Counted from the first letter of the stretch, positions 32,077 to 41,100 are shown. The stretch: 51,506 nt of DNA from Desulfovibrionaceae bacterium (GCA_016932995.1 JAFGBU010000012.1:1-51506); one strand, 5' to 3'. Translations and numbers: made by a program. Notes: a model not told the origin generated them from the letters alone.

Positions 32077-32125
32077 TGGACATGCTCGACTCGAACGGCT
32101 AATAAATACACCCTCCAAAGGGTGT
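32077..32125 (+). promoter_or_regulatory. Promoter with adjacent inverted repeat before the serine genes
   Basis: TGGACA (32077-32082), a 17-base spacer and TAATAA (32100-32105) form a good sigma-70 promoter. A perfect 7-bp inverted repeat, ACACCCT and AGGGTGT with a 4-base spacer (32108-32125), covers the expected transcription start. It could be an operator, or a hairpin at the 5' end of the transcript. Confidence 0.55.
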
Positions 32126-32167
32126 GAATACGTTGCCGCGCGCAGGCGACGAACCAGGGGGTCTATT

Positions 32168-33307
32168 ATGAGCATCAATGATTTCACCCCGTTGAAGCTG
32201 TTCATCACCGGGCCGACCTATATCCGCGAAGAGGTCCGGGAGGCCGGGACCCTGCCCGAGTTCGGGCACCGGGACAAGGAGAACGAGAAGCGCTTCAAGC
32301 CCATAATGGCCAACCTGAAGAAGCTGGCCAAGATAGACGACGGCTACGAGGTGGTGATCTTCAACGGCTCCGGGTCCACGGCCATGGAGGCCTCGATCCG
32401 CTCCCTGGTGGCCGGGGGCGAGACCGTGCTCAACGTGTCCGTGGGCGCGTTCGGCGACCTGTACCACAACATGGCCCTGGCCAACGGCAAGAACGCGGTC
32501 CAGCTCAAGTTCGGGCCGGGCCGGGCCATAGACTTGGCCGAGATGGACAGGGCCCTGCGGGAGCACCGGCCCCAGGTGGTCACCCTGACCCACAACGAGA
32601 CCTCGACCGGCGTGGTCAACGACATCGAGGCCGCTTGCGACCTGGCGCGCAAACACGGGGCCATGCCCCTGGTCGACGGGGTGAGCATCTTCGGCGGCGC
32701 GGACGTCAGGATCAGCCAGGCCCGGCCGGCCATGTACAGCACCTCGACCCAGAAGTCCCTGGGCCTGCCCGCGGGCTTCGGCATCGCCTTCATCGCGCCC
32801 GAGGCCGTGGAAAAGGCCGCCGGGGTGGCCGACCGCGGACACGCCTCGGACATCCTCAAGCAGCTCGACAGGGCGGCCAAGTTCCAGACCCTGACCACGC
32901 CCAACTGCACCCTGGCCAACCAGATGTGCGTCCAGCTCGACTACATCGTGAACCAGGAGGGCGTGGACAACAGGTTCAAGAGGCACGCCCTGATGCGGGA
33001 CATGGTCCGCGACTGGGTGGCCGGCCTGGACGGCTTCGAGCTCTTCGCCCAGGAGGGCCGCCGTTCGCCGACCCTGACCACGGTGCGCGCGCCCCAGGGC
33101 CTGGGCTCGGCCGGGCTCAAGGCGGTCAAGGAGCGCATGCGCGCCAGGGGCTATCTTTTCGACCCCGGCTACGGCAAGATCAACACGGCCCTGGAGAAGG
33201 GCGGCCAGAGGTGCGCGTTCCGCGTCGGGCACATGGGCGACATCACCCCGGACATGCTCCGGGACTATCTCTCGGACCTGGAAGAGGTCTTCACGACCAT
33301 CAAGTGA
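32168..33307 (+). CDS. Class V aminotransferase, probable phosphoserine aminotransferase
   Basis: 379 aa from ATG 32168, with AGGGGG 7 bases upstream. PLP-dependent class V fold: LFITGPTYIREEVREAG, GSGSTAMEASIRSLVAGGE, TLTHNETSTGVVNDIEAACD, LVDGVSIFGGADV and the Lys196 Schiff-base site STSTQKSLGLPAGF. The sequence is closer in style to alanine-glyoxylate/serine-glyoxylate transaminases than to E. coli SerC. Its gene ends 8 bases before serA, so it most likely supplies the phosphoserine aminotransferase step. A role in glyoxylate or sulfoacid metabolism is the alternative. Confidence 0.88.
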   Translation: MSINDFTPLKLFITGPTYIREEVREAGTLPEFGHRDKENEKRFKPIMANLKKLAKIDDGYEVVIFNGSGSTAMEASIRSLVAGGETVLNVSVGAFGDLYHNMALANGKNAVQLKFGPGRAIDLAEMDRALREHRPQVVTLTHNETSTGVVNDIEAACDLARKHGAMPLVDGVSIFGGADVRISQARPAMYSTSTQKSLGLPAGFGIAFIAPEAVEKAAGVADRGHASDILKQLDRAAKFQTLTTPNCTLANQMCVQLDYIVNQEGVDNRFKRHALMRDMVRDWVAGLDGFELFAQEGRRSPTLTTVRAPQGLGSAGLKAVKERMRARGYLFDPGYGKINTALEKGGQRCAFRVGHMGDITPDMLRDYLSDLEEVFTTIK

Positions 33308-33315
33308 GGGACGAC

Positions 33316-34506
33316 ATGAACAAGAGGATACTGGCCAACGACGGGCTCGTGCCCGAGGCCGTCAAGTACTTGCAGGAAGAGGGCTTTGTGGTCGAGACCG
33401 ACAAGCGCGACCACGACGACCTGGTGGGCGAGATCAGGGAGTTCGACGCGCTTCTGGTGCGCAGCGCGACCAAGGTCAGCCGCGAGATCATCGAGGCCGG
33501 GGCCGGGGACGGCGGGAAATTGAAGATCGTGGGCCGGGGCGGGGTCGGCGTGGACAACATCGACCTGGAGGCGGCCAAGGAGCTCGGGGTCATCGTCAAG
33601 TTCGCGCCCAACGGCAACACCAACGCCGCGGCCGAGCACGCCCTGGGGCTCATGTTCGCCGTGGCCCGCAACGTGCCCATGGCCCACGCCACGCTCAAGG
33701 CCGGGATTTGGCACAAGAAGCGCTTCCTGGGCCGGGAGCTGTTCGGCAAGACCCTGGGGATCATCGGCTGCGGCCGCATCGGCCAGTCCCTGGCGATCAA
33801 GGCCATCGGCATCGGCATGAAGGCCATCGGGTTCGACATCTACCGGAGCATCGACTCCAGCATCGAGTACCGGGACAGCGTCGAGGACGTGCTCAAGGAT
33901 TCGGATTTCGTCAGCCTGCACACCGGCGGGGACAAGGTCATCATCGGCGAGGCCGAGCTCAGGCTGATGAAGCCCGACGCCTTTCTGATCAACGCCTCGC
34001 GGGGCAAGAACGTGTCCGAGGACGCCCTGTACCAGGCCCTGAAAAAGGGCCAGATCAGGGGCGCGGCCCTGGACTGCTTCGAGAAGGAGCCCAAGCGCGA
34101 GGGCGATCCATTCGAGAGCAGGCTCAGGGAGCTGGACAACGTGGTTCTGAGCTCGCATCTGGGCGCGTCCACCAAGAACGCGGGCATCCGCACCGGGCTC
34201 GAGATCGCCGAGGTCGTGGCCAACTACCTGCGCCGCGGCGACTTCGGCAACTCGGTCAACGTGGGCCAGACCGTGGAGGAGGAGGGCCGGCAGATATACG
34301 CCATCTTCATCACCCACGAGGACAAGCCGGGCATGTTCGGCCGCTTCGGCACGGCCATGGGCGAGATGGGCGTGAACATCCGGGAGAACAACTCGCGCCG
34401 GCTCTCGGACGCGGTCCAGACCGTGTACGTCGTGCACCAGCCGCCGACCGAGGAGGTCAGGGAGCGCCTGGAGCGCATCGAGGGCGTGCGCCGGGTGAGC
34501 ATCTAG
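33316..34506 (+). CDS. serA: D-3-phosphoglycerate dehydrogenase
   Basis: 396 aa with GAGGGACGAC before the ATG at 33316. The catalytic and NAD-binding halves are clear: GRGGVGVDNIDLEAAKELGV, the Rossmann motif TLGIIGCGRIGQSLAIKA, INASRGKNVSEDALYQAL and the catalytic His in VVLSSHLGASTKN. Residues about 320-396 are an ACT domain (IYAIFITHEDKPGMFGRFGT, VNIRENNSRR), the usual site of serine feedback inhibition. It oxidises 3-phosphoglycerate to 3-phosphohydroxypyruvate, which the upstream aminotransferase converts to phosphoserine. A terminator follows directly. Confidence 0.94.
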   Translation: MNKRILANDGLVPEAVKYLQEEGFVVETDKRDHDDLVGEIREFDALLVRSATKVSREIIEAGAGDGGKLKIVGRGGVGVDNIDLEAAKELGVIVKFAPNGNTNAAAEHALGLMFAVARNVPMAHATLKAGIWHKKRFLGRELFGKTLGIIGCGRIGQSLAIKAIGIGMKAIGFDIYRSIDSSIEYRDSVEDVLKDSDFVSLHTGGDKVIIGEAELRLMKPDAFLINASRGKNVSEDALYQALKKGQIRGAALDCFEKEPKREGDPFESRLRELDNVVLSSHLGASTKNAGIRTGLEIAEVVANYLRRGDFGNSVNVGQTVEEEGRQIYAIFITHEDKPGMFGRFGTAMGEMGVNIRENNSRRLSDAVQTVYVVHQPPTEEVRERLERIEGVRRVSI

Positions 34507-34530
34507 CGACCATTGAACGAGCGCGCAACA

Positions 34531-34564
34531 AAGGCCCGGGCCTCTGGCCCGGGCCTTTTCTTTT
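34531..34564 (+). terminator. Intrinsic terminator after serA
   Basis: A perfect 12-bp stem, AAGGCCCGGGCC and its complement (34531-34542 and 34546-34557), has a TCT loop and is followed by TTCTTTT. It starts 25 bases after the serA stop. It ends just before the stop of the convergent hypF gene. Confidence 0.9.
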
Positions 34565-34579
34565 GGTCGCTGTCTTGGC

Positions 34580-36931
34580 TCAGAGCCCTTTCAGGGCCAG
34601 GACCCGCCTGCCCCAGGCGGCCTGGCCCAGTGAGACGCAGGCGTCGTTGGGCGGCAGCTCGGTGTGGACCAGGACCTCAAGGCCCCTTTGCCTGAGCGCC
34701 CCGGGCAGCTCCACGGCCATGGTCAGGTTCTGCATCACCCCGCCGGACAGGCCGCAGGTCCTGATCCCGGTCTCATGGCCCATGCGCTCGGCCAGGTTTG
34801 CCAGGCCGTTGATCAGCCCCAGGTGGAAGCGCCTGCTGACGATCGGCGCGGGGACCCCGGCCTCGGCGTCCTCTACGCAGGCCCTGAAGAGCTCGAAGCT
34901 GTCCAGCACGGCCGGGGACCCGTCCAGCACCGGGCAGGGGTAGGCCCTGTCCTCGGAGCGCTCCTGGACCTTTTCCAGGACAATGGCCGCCTGGCCCTCG
35001 TAGCTGATCTCCAGGACCAGGCCGAGCAGGGCCGAGACCGCGTCGAACAGCCGGCCGCAGCTCGTGGTCGTCGGGCAGTTGACCTTGGCCGCGAGCATCT
35101 GGGGCAAAAACCGGCTGGCCTGGCCGTAGTCCTTGAGCCAGGGCCAGGGCCGTCTGCCGGGCTCGCTCAGGCCCAGCTCCCAGAGCAGGGCCTGGGCCAG
35201 CCGCCAGGGCTGCCTGACCGCGGCCTCGCCGCCGGGCAGGACAAAGGGCCGCAGGTGCCCGAGCCTCTCCTGCCTGAGGCTGGAGGCGTCCACCAGCAGG
35301 CACTCCCCGCCCCAGATGGTTTTGTCCTCGCCGTACCCGGTGCCGTCCAGGGCCAGGCCCAGGGCCGGGCCCTGGTGGCGGTTCTCGGCCAGGACCGCGT
35401 GGATGTGGGCGAAGTGGTGCTGCAGGGCCAGGGCCGGAATGCCGCGCTTTGCGGCCAGTTCCCGGGCCAGGCCCGTGGTCATGTAGTTCGGGTGCAGGTC
35501 GTGGACCACGGCCCGGGGCTCGACCTCGAGCACGGCCTCCAGGTGTTTCAGTATCTCCTTGTAGAACCCCAGGGTTTCGAGGTTCTCCAGGTCCCCGATG
35601 TGCTGGCTGGAAAAGGCCTGGTCGGACTTGGTCAGGCACAGGGCGCACTTGAGCTCCGGCCCGACCCCCAGGACGCAGGGCCCGTCCTGGGCCAGGAAGA
35701 CCGGCCTGGGCGTGAAGCCCCTGGCCCGGCGCATGACCAGGGGCGCGCCGCCGGCCGGGTTGACGCGCATGACCGAGTCGTCGGTGCGGATGAGGATGTC
35801 CCGGTCGTGGAGCAGGAAAAAGTCGGCGATGGCCGCGAGCCTTGAAAGGGCCTCGCGGTTGCCCAGGCAGATGGGCTCGGACCGCGCGTTGCCCGAGGTC
35901 ATGACCAGGGCCGGGACCCTTTGGGGACCGATGATCCGGCGGTAATGGTCAAGGAGGATGTGGTGCAGCGGGGTGTAGGGGAGCATGATCCCCAGAAAGT
36001 CCGTGTCCGGGGCCACTGCCGGGGCCGGGCCCGGCCCGTGGCCCTTGCGCAGCAGGACTATGGGCCTGGTGGTCCCGGAGAGCCACTCGGCCTCGGCCTC
36101 CGAGACCAGGGCCAAGGAGCGGGCGGCGTCCAGGTCCGGGACCATGATCCCCAGGGGCTTGGCCGGCCGGTCCTTGCGCCTTCTGAGCTCGGTCACCGCG
36201 GCCTGGTTCCCGGCGTCGCAGGCCAGATGAAAGCCGCCCAGGCCCTTGATGGCCGCGATCTCGCCCCCTGCCAGCCTGCGGGCCAGGACCTCGAGGGCCT
36301 GGTCCGGCCCGGCCAGGTTCCGGCCGCTCTTGTCGGTCAGCCAGACCCGGGGGCCGCACTCGGGGCAGGCGGTGGGCTGGGCGTGGAAGCGGCGGTCGAG
36401 CGGGTCCTGGTACTCGGCCAGGCACCTGGGGCACAGCTTGAAGCAGGCCATGGAGGTCTGGGGCCGGTCGTAGGGGATGGACCGGGTGATGGTGTAGCGC
36501 GGCCCGCAGTTGGTGCAGTTGGTGAACGGATAGAGGTGGCGGCGGTCCTGGGGATCGAAGACCTCGGCCAGGCACTCGGCGCAGGTGGCCGTGTCCGGGC
36601 TGATGAGCACGTTGTGCCCCGCGCCCCGGGCGCTGTGCTTGATGCTGAACCCGGTCTGGCCCGGCGTAGGCTCCAGGTCCCGGACCGTGAGCCCGACGAT
36701 CTTGGCCAGGGGCGGGAGCTCGGTCCTGAGGCGGTTTTCAAAGGCCTCCACGCCGTCCTCGGTCCCCTGGACCTCGATGACCACGCCCTCGGGCGAGTTG
36801 AGGACGCTTCCGGCCAGATTAAGGCCCACGGCCAGGCGGTAGACGAATGGCCTGAAGCCCACGCCCTGGACCTGGCCGGTGGCGGTCAGGCAGCGGCGCA
36901 GCATGGGGCGGGCGGTCTTTTTCCGGGTCAT
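34580..36931 (-). CDS. hypF: [NiFe] hydrogenase maturation carbamoyltransferase HypF
   Basis: 783 aa from ATG 36931 (MTRKKTARPM); ATG 36943 is possible, but only 36931 has a G-rich site before it. Domains in order: acylphosphatase (GQVQGVGFRPFVYRLA, residues 19-34), paired C4 zinc fingers (CAECLAEV, CTNCGPRYTI, CPRCLAEYQDP, CPECGP), YrdC-like (about 200-385, AIKGLGGFHLACDA, MTSGNARSEP) and Kae1-like (HHFAHIHAVLAENR, GLALDGTGYGEDKTIWGGE, GLSGGVMQN). It makes the carbamoyl group that becomes the CN ligands of the Ni-Fe site. No other hyp gene is adjacent. It implies that the organism makes an [NiFe] hydrogenase. Confidence 0.96.
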   Translation of the reverse strand: MTRKKTARPMLRRCLTATGQVQGVGFRPFVYRLAVGLNLAGSVLNSPEGVVIEVQGTEDGVEAFENRLRTELPPLAKIVGLTVRDLEPTPGQTGFSIKHSARGAGHNVLISPDTATCAECLAEVFDPQDRRHLYPFTNCTNCGPRYTITRSIPYDRPQTSMACFKLCPRCLAEYQDPLDRRFHAQPTACPECGPRVWLTDKSGRNLAGPDQALEVLARRLAGGEIAAIKGLGGFHLACDAGNQAAVTELRRRKDRPAKPLGIMVPDLDAARSLALVSEAEAEWLSGTTRPIVLLRKGHGPGPAPAVAPDTDFLGIMLPYTPLHHILLDHYRRIIGPQRVPALVMTSGNARSEPICLGNREALSRLAAIADFFLLHDRDILIRTDDSVMRVNPAGGAPLVMRRARGFTPRPVFLAQDGPCVLGVGPELKCALCLTKSDQAFSSQHIGDLENLETLGFYKEILKHLEAVLEVEPRAVVHDLHPNYMTTGLARELAAKRGIPALALQHHFAHIHAVLAENRHQGPALGLALDGTGYGEDKTIWGGECLLVDASSLRQERLGHLRPFVLPGGEAAVRQPWRLAQALLWELGLSEPGRRPWPWLKDYGQASRFLPQMLAAKVNCPTTTSCGRLFDAVSALLGLVLEISYEGQAAIVLEKVQERSEDRAYPCPVLDGSPAVLDSFELFRACVEDAEAGVPAPIVSRRFHLGLINGLANLAERMGHETGIRTCGLSGGVMQNLTMAVELPGALRQRGLEVLVHTELPPNDACVSLGQAAWGRRVLALKGL

Positions 36932-36978
36932 GGTCCGCCCCATGTAACGCCGCAAGGCGTTCGGGGCAAGTTCGCGGC

Positions 36979-37899
36979 CTAGCCCAGCCTGTGCGTCAGG
37001 CACTTGAGCCTGCCGCGCAAAAAGCGCAGCGGCGCGAAGCGGATCGGGGAAAGCTCTGCCGGGGCCCTGAATGCGGAGCAGTCGAACCCGGCCGGGGACA
37101 GCGGGGCAAAGGTGAGGTCCGAGGGCTCGCTTCCGGCCAGGCCCCGGCGCAGGCACTCCTGCCACAGGGGCACCTGGCCCGGCTCCAGGCCGAGCATGGA
37201 GTACACGGCCGAGTCCAGGGCCACGGCGCTCTCGGACGCGGCCAAAAGCCCAAGGCCGCAGGCCCGGCCCCTGATCGGCCCGGAGTCGCTCATGGCCTCA
37301 ACGCCGTCCAGGAGGCTGATGGTCCGGGGCAGGGCAATCATGACCTCTATGATCAGCCCGGCAAAGTCCCGGGGCCGTCCGCCCAGGCGCACGTGGGCCA
37401 GGGCCTTGCGGAACCCGGTGACGCAGCCGAACAGGTTCTTGACCGCGGCGCTCATGCGCATCTGGCCGTGGGCCTTGAGCTTGGGCGCGTTCAGGATCAG
37501 GTCGGCCTCCAGGGCGAGCCTTGAGACCCCGATCCGGCCGCCGAAGGACAGGGCCAGGCCTTGGGGCTCTCCGAGGCCGGTTATTGCCGCGTCCAGACCG
37601 GCCAGGCGTTTGTCGAGGCCGCAGGCCCGGGCGTTTGCCCGGGCCGAGCCGAAGGCCGGGGAGTCGGCCACGAGCGGCCGCGCGCCGTGGTCCAGGACCC
37701 AGACGCAGGCCGCCCGCACCACCCGGGGGCTGGTGCAGGAGAGCCGGGCGTTGGCCCTGGAGACCAGGTTGGGCTTGACCAGGACCCGGTCCCCGGGTTT
37801 GGGCCCTGGCCCGCAGAGGTCGAGCAGGCCGCCCACGGTTGCCTCGAGCCTGGAAGAGTCGTATTCATCGGCCCTGGCCAGGGCCACGTTCAGGGGCAT
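36979..37899 (-). CDS. DUF362 family protein
   Basis: 306 aa from ATG 37899 (MPLNVALARADEYDSSRLEA). DUF362 motifs are visible: PGDRVLVKPNLVSRANA, TSPRVVRAACVWVLDHGARP with VADSPAFGSAR, LILNAPKLKAHGQMRMSAAV, KNLFGCVTGFRKALAH and SLLDGVEAMSDSGPIRG. Some relatives carry a C-terminal ferredoxin domain; this one lacks the Cys clusters. The function is unknown, with proposed links to redox or cofactor metabolism. It is 47 bases upstream of hypF in the same direction and divergent from the double ABC ATPase. Confidence 0.85.
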   Translation of the reverse strand: MPLNVALARADEYDSSRLEATVGGLLDLCGPGPKPGDRVLVKPNLVSRANARLSCTSPRVVRAACVWVLDHGARPLVADSPAFGSARANARACGLDKRLAGLDAAITGLGEPQGLALSFGGRIGVSRLALEADLILNAPKLKAHGQMRMSAAVKNLFGCVTGFRKALAHVRLGGRPRDFAGLIIEVMIALPRTISLLDGVEAMSDSGPIRGRACGLGLLAASESAVALDSAVYSMLGLEPGQVPLWQECLRRGLAGSEPSDLTFAPLSPAGFDCSAFRAPAELSPIRFAPLRFLRGRLKCLTHRLG

Positions 37900-37956
37900 G
37901 GGCCGGAGTCTAGGCCCAAGGGCCGCGGGGATCAAGGCCCGGCCGGGGTTGGGGAG

Positions 37957-39411
37957 ATGTCTGATCTGGGAGTGGTCCTCAGCAGGGCCTCGGTGTCGCG
38001 CGGCAGGCTGCGCATGCTCGAGGCCGTGGACTGGGAGGTTCTGCCCGGCGAGCGCTGGGGCGTGCTCGGCCCGAACGGCGCGGGCAAGACCACGCTCCTT
38101 CGGCTCTTGCGCGGGGACCTGGCCCCGGACCCGGGCGGCGGCCGCGTCTATCATTTGGCCGGCAGAGACCAGGAGAGCCCCATAGGGATCAGGCCGCTCA
38201 TGCCCATGGTCAGCCCGGCCCTGCACGACTTCTACACCGCCGGGCAGTGGCGGGTCAGCGGCCTGGAGCTCGTGCTCTCGGGTTTCTTCGACACCCCCTT
38301 TCTGTACCAGGAGCCTTCGGCCGCCCAGCGCCTGGCCGCGCTCAGGACCATGGACGAGCTCGGGATCGCTGATCTGGAGCACAGGACCTTTCCCGAGATG
38401 TCCAGGGGCCAGGCGCGCAAGGCGCTTCTGGCCCGGGCCCTGGCCCCGGGCCCGGCGATCCTGGTCCTTGACGAGTGCCTGGACGGCCTGGACCGCAGGT
38501 CGCGGGCCGGGGTCCAGGAGCTGCTTGACCGGGCCGCGTCCATGGCCGGGCTGGTCTGCGCCGTGAACAGGTTCTCGGACCTGCCCCGGTGCGTGGACCG
38601 GGTCCTTGTCCTGGACCGGGGTCGGGTCGCGGCCAGGGGCCCGCGCAGCCAGGTCCTCGGGGAGGGCGGCGGCCTTGGGCCCGGCCAGGCCGTTCGGCGC
38701 GCCGGGCTCCTGTCCGGGGCGGTTGATCCGGGGTTTGGTCCGGCCTTCAGGGTTTGGGGCGTGGACGTGGTCCTGGACGGATGCCGGGTGCTTGAAAATA
38801 TCCGCTTTGAGATGGACTGGGACCAGAACTGGGCCGTGTTCGGCCCGAACGGCGCGGGCAAGACGACCTTTCTGAGGCTTCTTTTGGGCGAGGTCGCGCC
38901 CTATGCCGAGACCGGGCTGGTTGAGCGCTGCGGCCCGGACGGCCCCTGGAGCGCCAGGGCCATGCGCGGCCGCTGCGGCCTGGTCTCGGCCGAGGTCCAG
39001 GCCGGTCTGGCCCGGTCCATGACCGTGATCCAGGCGGTCATGTCCGGGTTCAGGGCCGGGGTCGATCCGGCCGAGGCGAGGCGCCTCGCCCGCCGGGCGC
39101 TTGACCTCCTCGGGCTTTCTGGACTTGAGCACAGGATTCTTTCGAGCCTGTCCAACGGCCAGGCCCGCAAGGTCGTCCTGGCCCGGGCCCTGGCCCCGGG
39201 CCCGATGCTCCTGTTTCTGGACGAGCCCCTGGCCGGGCTGGACCGCCGGGCCCGGGCCGAGGTCCGGGACCTGCTCCAGGGCCAGGCCGAGGCGGGCCTG
39301 CGCCTGATCATGGTCACCCATCGCGCGGCCGACCTCATCCCGGCCGTAAACATGGTCCTTGAGCTTGAAGGGGGCCGGGTGGCCCATGCCGGGCCCAGGC
39401 AGGGGTGCTGA
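37957..39411 (+). CDS. Double ABC ATPase, ModF-like
   Basis: 484 aa from ATG 37957 with two ABC cassettes and no TM segment. Both have Walker A (GPNGAGKTTLLRLLRGD and GPNGAGKTTFLRLLLGE). The signature motifs are MSRGQARKALLARAL and LSNGQARKVVLARAL in place of LSGGQ. Walker B is ILVLDECLDGLDRR and LLFLDEPLAGLDRR; the switch His is clear in the second half (IMVTHRAADLI) but replaced by Asn in the first (CAVNRFSDLP). This layout resembles ModF/PhrA proteins near molybdate or photorepair loci, which have no permease. No permease or binding protein is nearby, so the role is open. Confidence 0.82.
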   Translation: MSDLGVVLSRASVSRGRLRMLEAVDWEVLPGERWGVLGPNGAGKTTLLRLLRGDLAPDPGGGRVYHLAGRDQESPIGIRPLMPMVSPALHDFYTAGQWRVSGLELVLSGFFDTPFLYQEPSAAQRLAALRTMDELGIADLEHRTFPEMSRGQARKALLARALAPGPAILVLDECLDGLDRRSRAGVQELLDRAASMAGLVCAVNRFSDLPRCVDRVLVLDRGRVAARGPRSQVLGEGGGLGPGQAVRRAGLLSGAVDPGFGPAFRVWGVDVVLDGCRVLENIRFEMDWDQNWAVFGPNGAGKTTFLRLLLGEVAPYAETGLVERCGPDGPWSARAMRGRCGLVSAEVQAGLARSMTVIQAVMSGFRAGVDPAEARRLARRALDLLGLSGLEHRILSSLSNGQARKVVLARALAPGPMLLFLDEPLAGLDRRARAEVRDLLQGQAEAGLRLIMVTHRAADLIPAVNMVLELEGGRVAHAGPRQGC

Positions 39412-39418
39412 TCCGGGC

Positions 39419-39835
39419 TCAGTTCTCGGCCGAGGAGATCGGGTCGGTCCCGGTCAGGGACCTGCCGCAGGTGGCCAGGGCCCTCATCAGCGCGGCCGGG
39501 GTCATGTTCAGCTCATCCAAAAATTGGATGCCCACGATGAGCCAGTCCTCGGTGCCGGCGAACCAGACGACCATGGCGGACAGGTCCTGGGGGAAGATGC
39601 TCTTGTCCCCGGTCAGCGAGTGGATGGCCACGTTCTCCCCGGCCTGGAAGTGCTCGAAGAGCCCGACGTTTTTTGACTTGAGCTTCATGCCGCCGCGGGA
39701 GATGTCGCAGACCAGGAAGCTGTGCCGCCGGCCGGCCAGCTCCAGGACGCACTTGATGCGGCCGTCGCAGTCGAACCTGGGATGGAGCCGCTTTTCCTTG
39801 GGTCTTGCCTTGTCCTTGAGGCCGATGGCTTCCAT
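39419..39835 (-). CDS. PilZ-domain protein
   Basis: 138 aa from ATG 39835 with GAAGG before it. The c-di-GMP motif is present as KEKRLHPRFDCDGRIKCVLE (RxxxR-like basic turn) followed by VCDISRGGMKLKSKN, the D/NxSxxG element of PilZ domains. Then come GENVAIHSLTGDKSIFPQDL and AMVVWFAGTEDWLIVGIQFL, the closing barrel strands. It probably binds c-di-GMP as a stand-alone receptor. The C-terminal 30 residues are not part of the fold. It converges on the ABC ATPase gene and is divergent from the TrpF-like gene. Confidence 0.85.
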   Translation of the reverse strand: MEAIGLKDKARPKEKRLHPRFDCDGRIKCVLELAGRRHSFLVCDISRGGMKLKSKNVGLFEHFQAGENVAIHSLTGDKSIFPQDLSAMVVWFAGTEDWLIVGIQFLDELNMTPAALMRALATCGRSLTGTDPISSAEN

Positions 39836-39884
39836 GTCCGGACCTTCGGTTGATATGGTTCGTAAGCCAGCGTAGCAGACAAGA

Positions 39885-40613
39885 ATGGAACATGCCAAGA
39901 AATTAAGATCGATCGAGGGCCCTGCGGGATTCCAAGCGCCCGTGATCCAGGTGGCCGGGGTCGGGTCCCTTGACGAGGCCCTGATGATCGCGGGTTTCGG
40001 GGCCACGCACCTCGGTTTTCCCCTGCGGCTCGCGGTGCACCGGGAGGACCTCGGCGAGGCCGAGGCCGCGCGCATCGCCCGGGCCCTGCCCCGGGGCGTG
40101 ACCCCGGTGGTCATCACCTACGAGGCCCGGGCCGAGGAGATCGTCCGGCTCTGCGCCCGGCTCGGCGCGCCCGTGGTCCAGGTCCACGGCGACCCGCCCC
40201 TGGCCGAGATTGCAAGGCTCAGGGCCCTGGCCCCGGACCTGGGCCTGGTCAAGAGCCTGGTGGTCGGCCTGGGCGGGCCGGAGGAGCTGGAGGCCAAGGC
40301 CCTGGCCCTTGCCCCGTTCGTGGACGCCTTCATCACCGACACCTATGACCCGGAGACCGGCGCTACCGGGGCCACGGGCAAGGTCCATGACTGGTCCGTG
40401 AGCAGGCGGCTGGTCGAGGTCTGTCCCAGGCCGCTGATCCTGGCCGGGGGCCTGAACCCGGACAACGTGGCCCGGGCCGTGGCCCGGGTCCGGCCGGCCG
40501 GGGTGGACGCGCACACCGGGCTGGAGGGCCCGGACGGTTTTAAGGCCCCCGGGCTGGTGCTCCGGTTCGTCACGGCCGCCAGGGCCGCCTTCGCCCGTCT
40601 GGGCCTTGGCTGA
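39885..40613 (+). CDS. TrpF-like (beta/alpha)8 isomerase lacking the catalytic Cys
   Basis: 242 aa. The fold of phosphoribosylanthranilate isomerase is clear: GATHLGFP, VVQVHGDPPLAEIARL, AFITDTYDPETGATGATGKV with the general-acid Asp152, PLILAGGLNPDNVARAVARV and GVDAHTGLEGPDGFKAPGLV. The usual KICGIT start, whose Cys is the general base, is replaced by IQVAGVGSLDEA (Ala24). It is not next to any trp gene. It may be a paralogue with another ribose-phosphate or ketosugar substrate. Ordinary TrpF cannot be excluded without a tree. Confidence 0.75.
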   Translation: MEHAKKLRSIEGPAGFQAPVIQVAGVGSLDEALMIAGFGATHLGFPLRLAVHREDLGEAEAARIARALPRGVTPVVITYEARAEEIVRLCARLGAPVVQVHGDPPLAEIARLRALAPDLGLVKSLVVGLGGPEELEAKALALAPFVDAFITDTYDPETGATGATGKVHDWSVSRRLVEVCPRPLILAGGLNPDNVARAVARVRPAGVDAHTGLEGPDGFKAPGLVLRFVTAARAAFARLGLG

Positions 40614-40717
40614 GCCGCATTCCGGTGTTGCCTCTTTGTCCCTAACCGTGTACAGGAACCTTTCTATGTCGCCCGCCGCATGCGCCGGGCATGCGGGGGC
40701 GGAGCCAAGGAGCGTTT

Positions 40718-40936
40718 ATGGCCAAAGAAGAAGCCATTGAGGTCGAGGGCGTCATTCAGGAGGCCCTGCCCAACGCCATGTTCCGCGTCGAGCTGGAGAA
40801 CGGGCACAAGATTTTGGGCCACATTTCCGGGAAGATGAGAAAGCACTACATCCGCATCCTGCCCGGCGACAAGGTCAAGGTCGAGCTCTCCCCCTACGAC
40901 CTGACCAGGGGACGGATCACCTTCCGCCTGCGTTAG
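40718..40936 (+). CDS. infA: Translation initiation factor IF-1
   Basis: 72 aa, ATG 40718 after AAGGAG. It is a single S1/OB-fold domain: [60 protein letters not shown] and RGRITFRLR are family-typical. It binds the A site of the 30S subunit during initiation. The gene is outside any ribosomal-protein operon and 164 bases before a cold-shock-domain gene. Confidence 0.96.
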   Translation: MAKEEAIEVEGVIQEALPNAMFRVELENGHKILGHISGKMRKHYIRILPGDKVKVELSPYDLTRGRITFRLR

Positions 40937-41100
40937 CCGGGCACTCTGTCCGGCGAAAAATAGCCAACCATAACGGGCTGTTTGCCCATATGCCCGGCCC
41001 GCGCGGCGTTTTTCGGCGCGTCCGCCGCGTTGCCCTGGCCCTCGGGCTGTAGTATGTCCTTTTGAGCGCAGGCCCATCCCGGCAGGCAAAGGAGCTTGAT

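Noticed and set aside
31974-32111. 46-codon extension of the FAD/Fe-S oxidoreductase
   Set aside because: It overlaps the divergent promoter region, and a ribosome site precedes the ATG at 31973.
40937-41100. Cold-shock type thermosensor leader before the CSD gene
   Set aside because: No long conserved 5' element or clear alternative folding could be supported by eye in these 164 bases.
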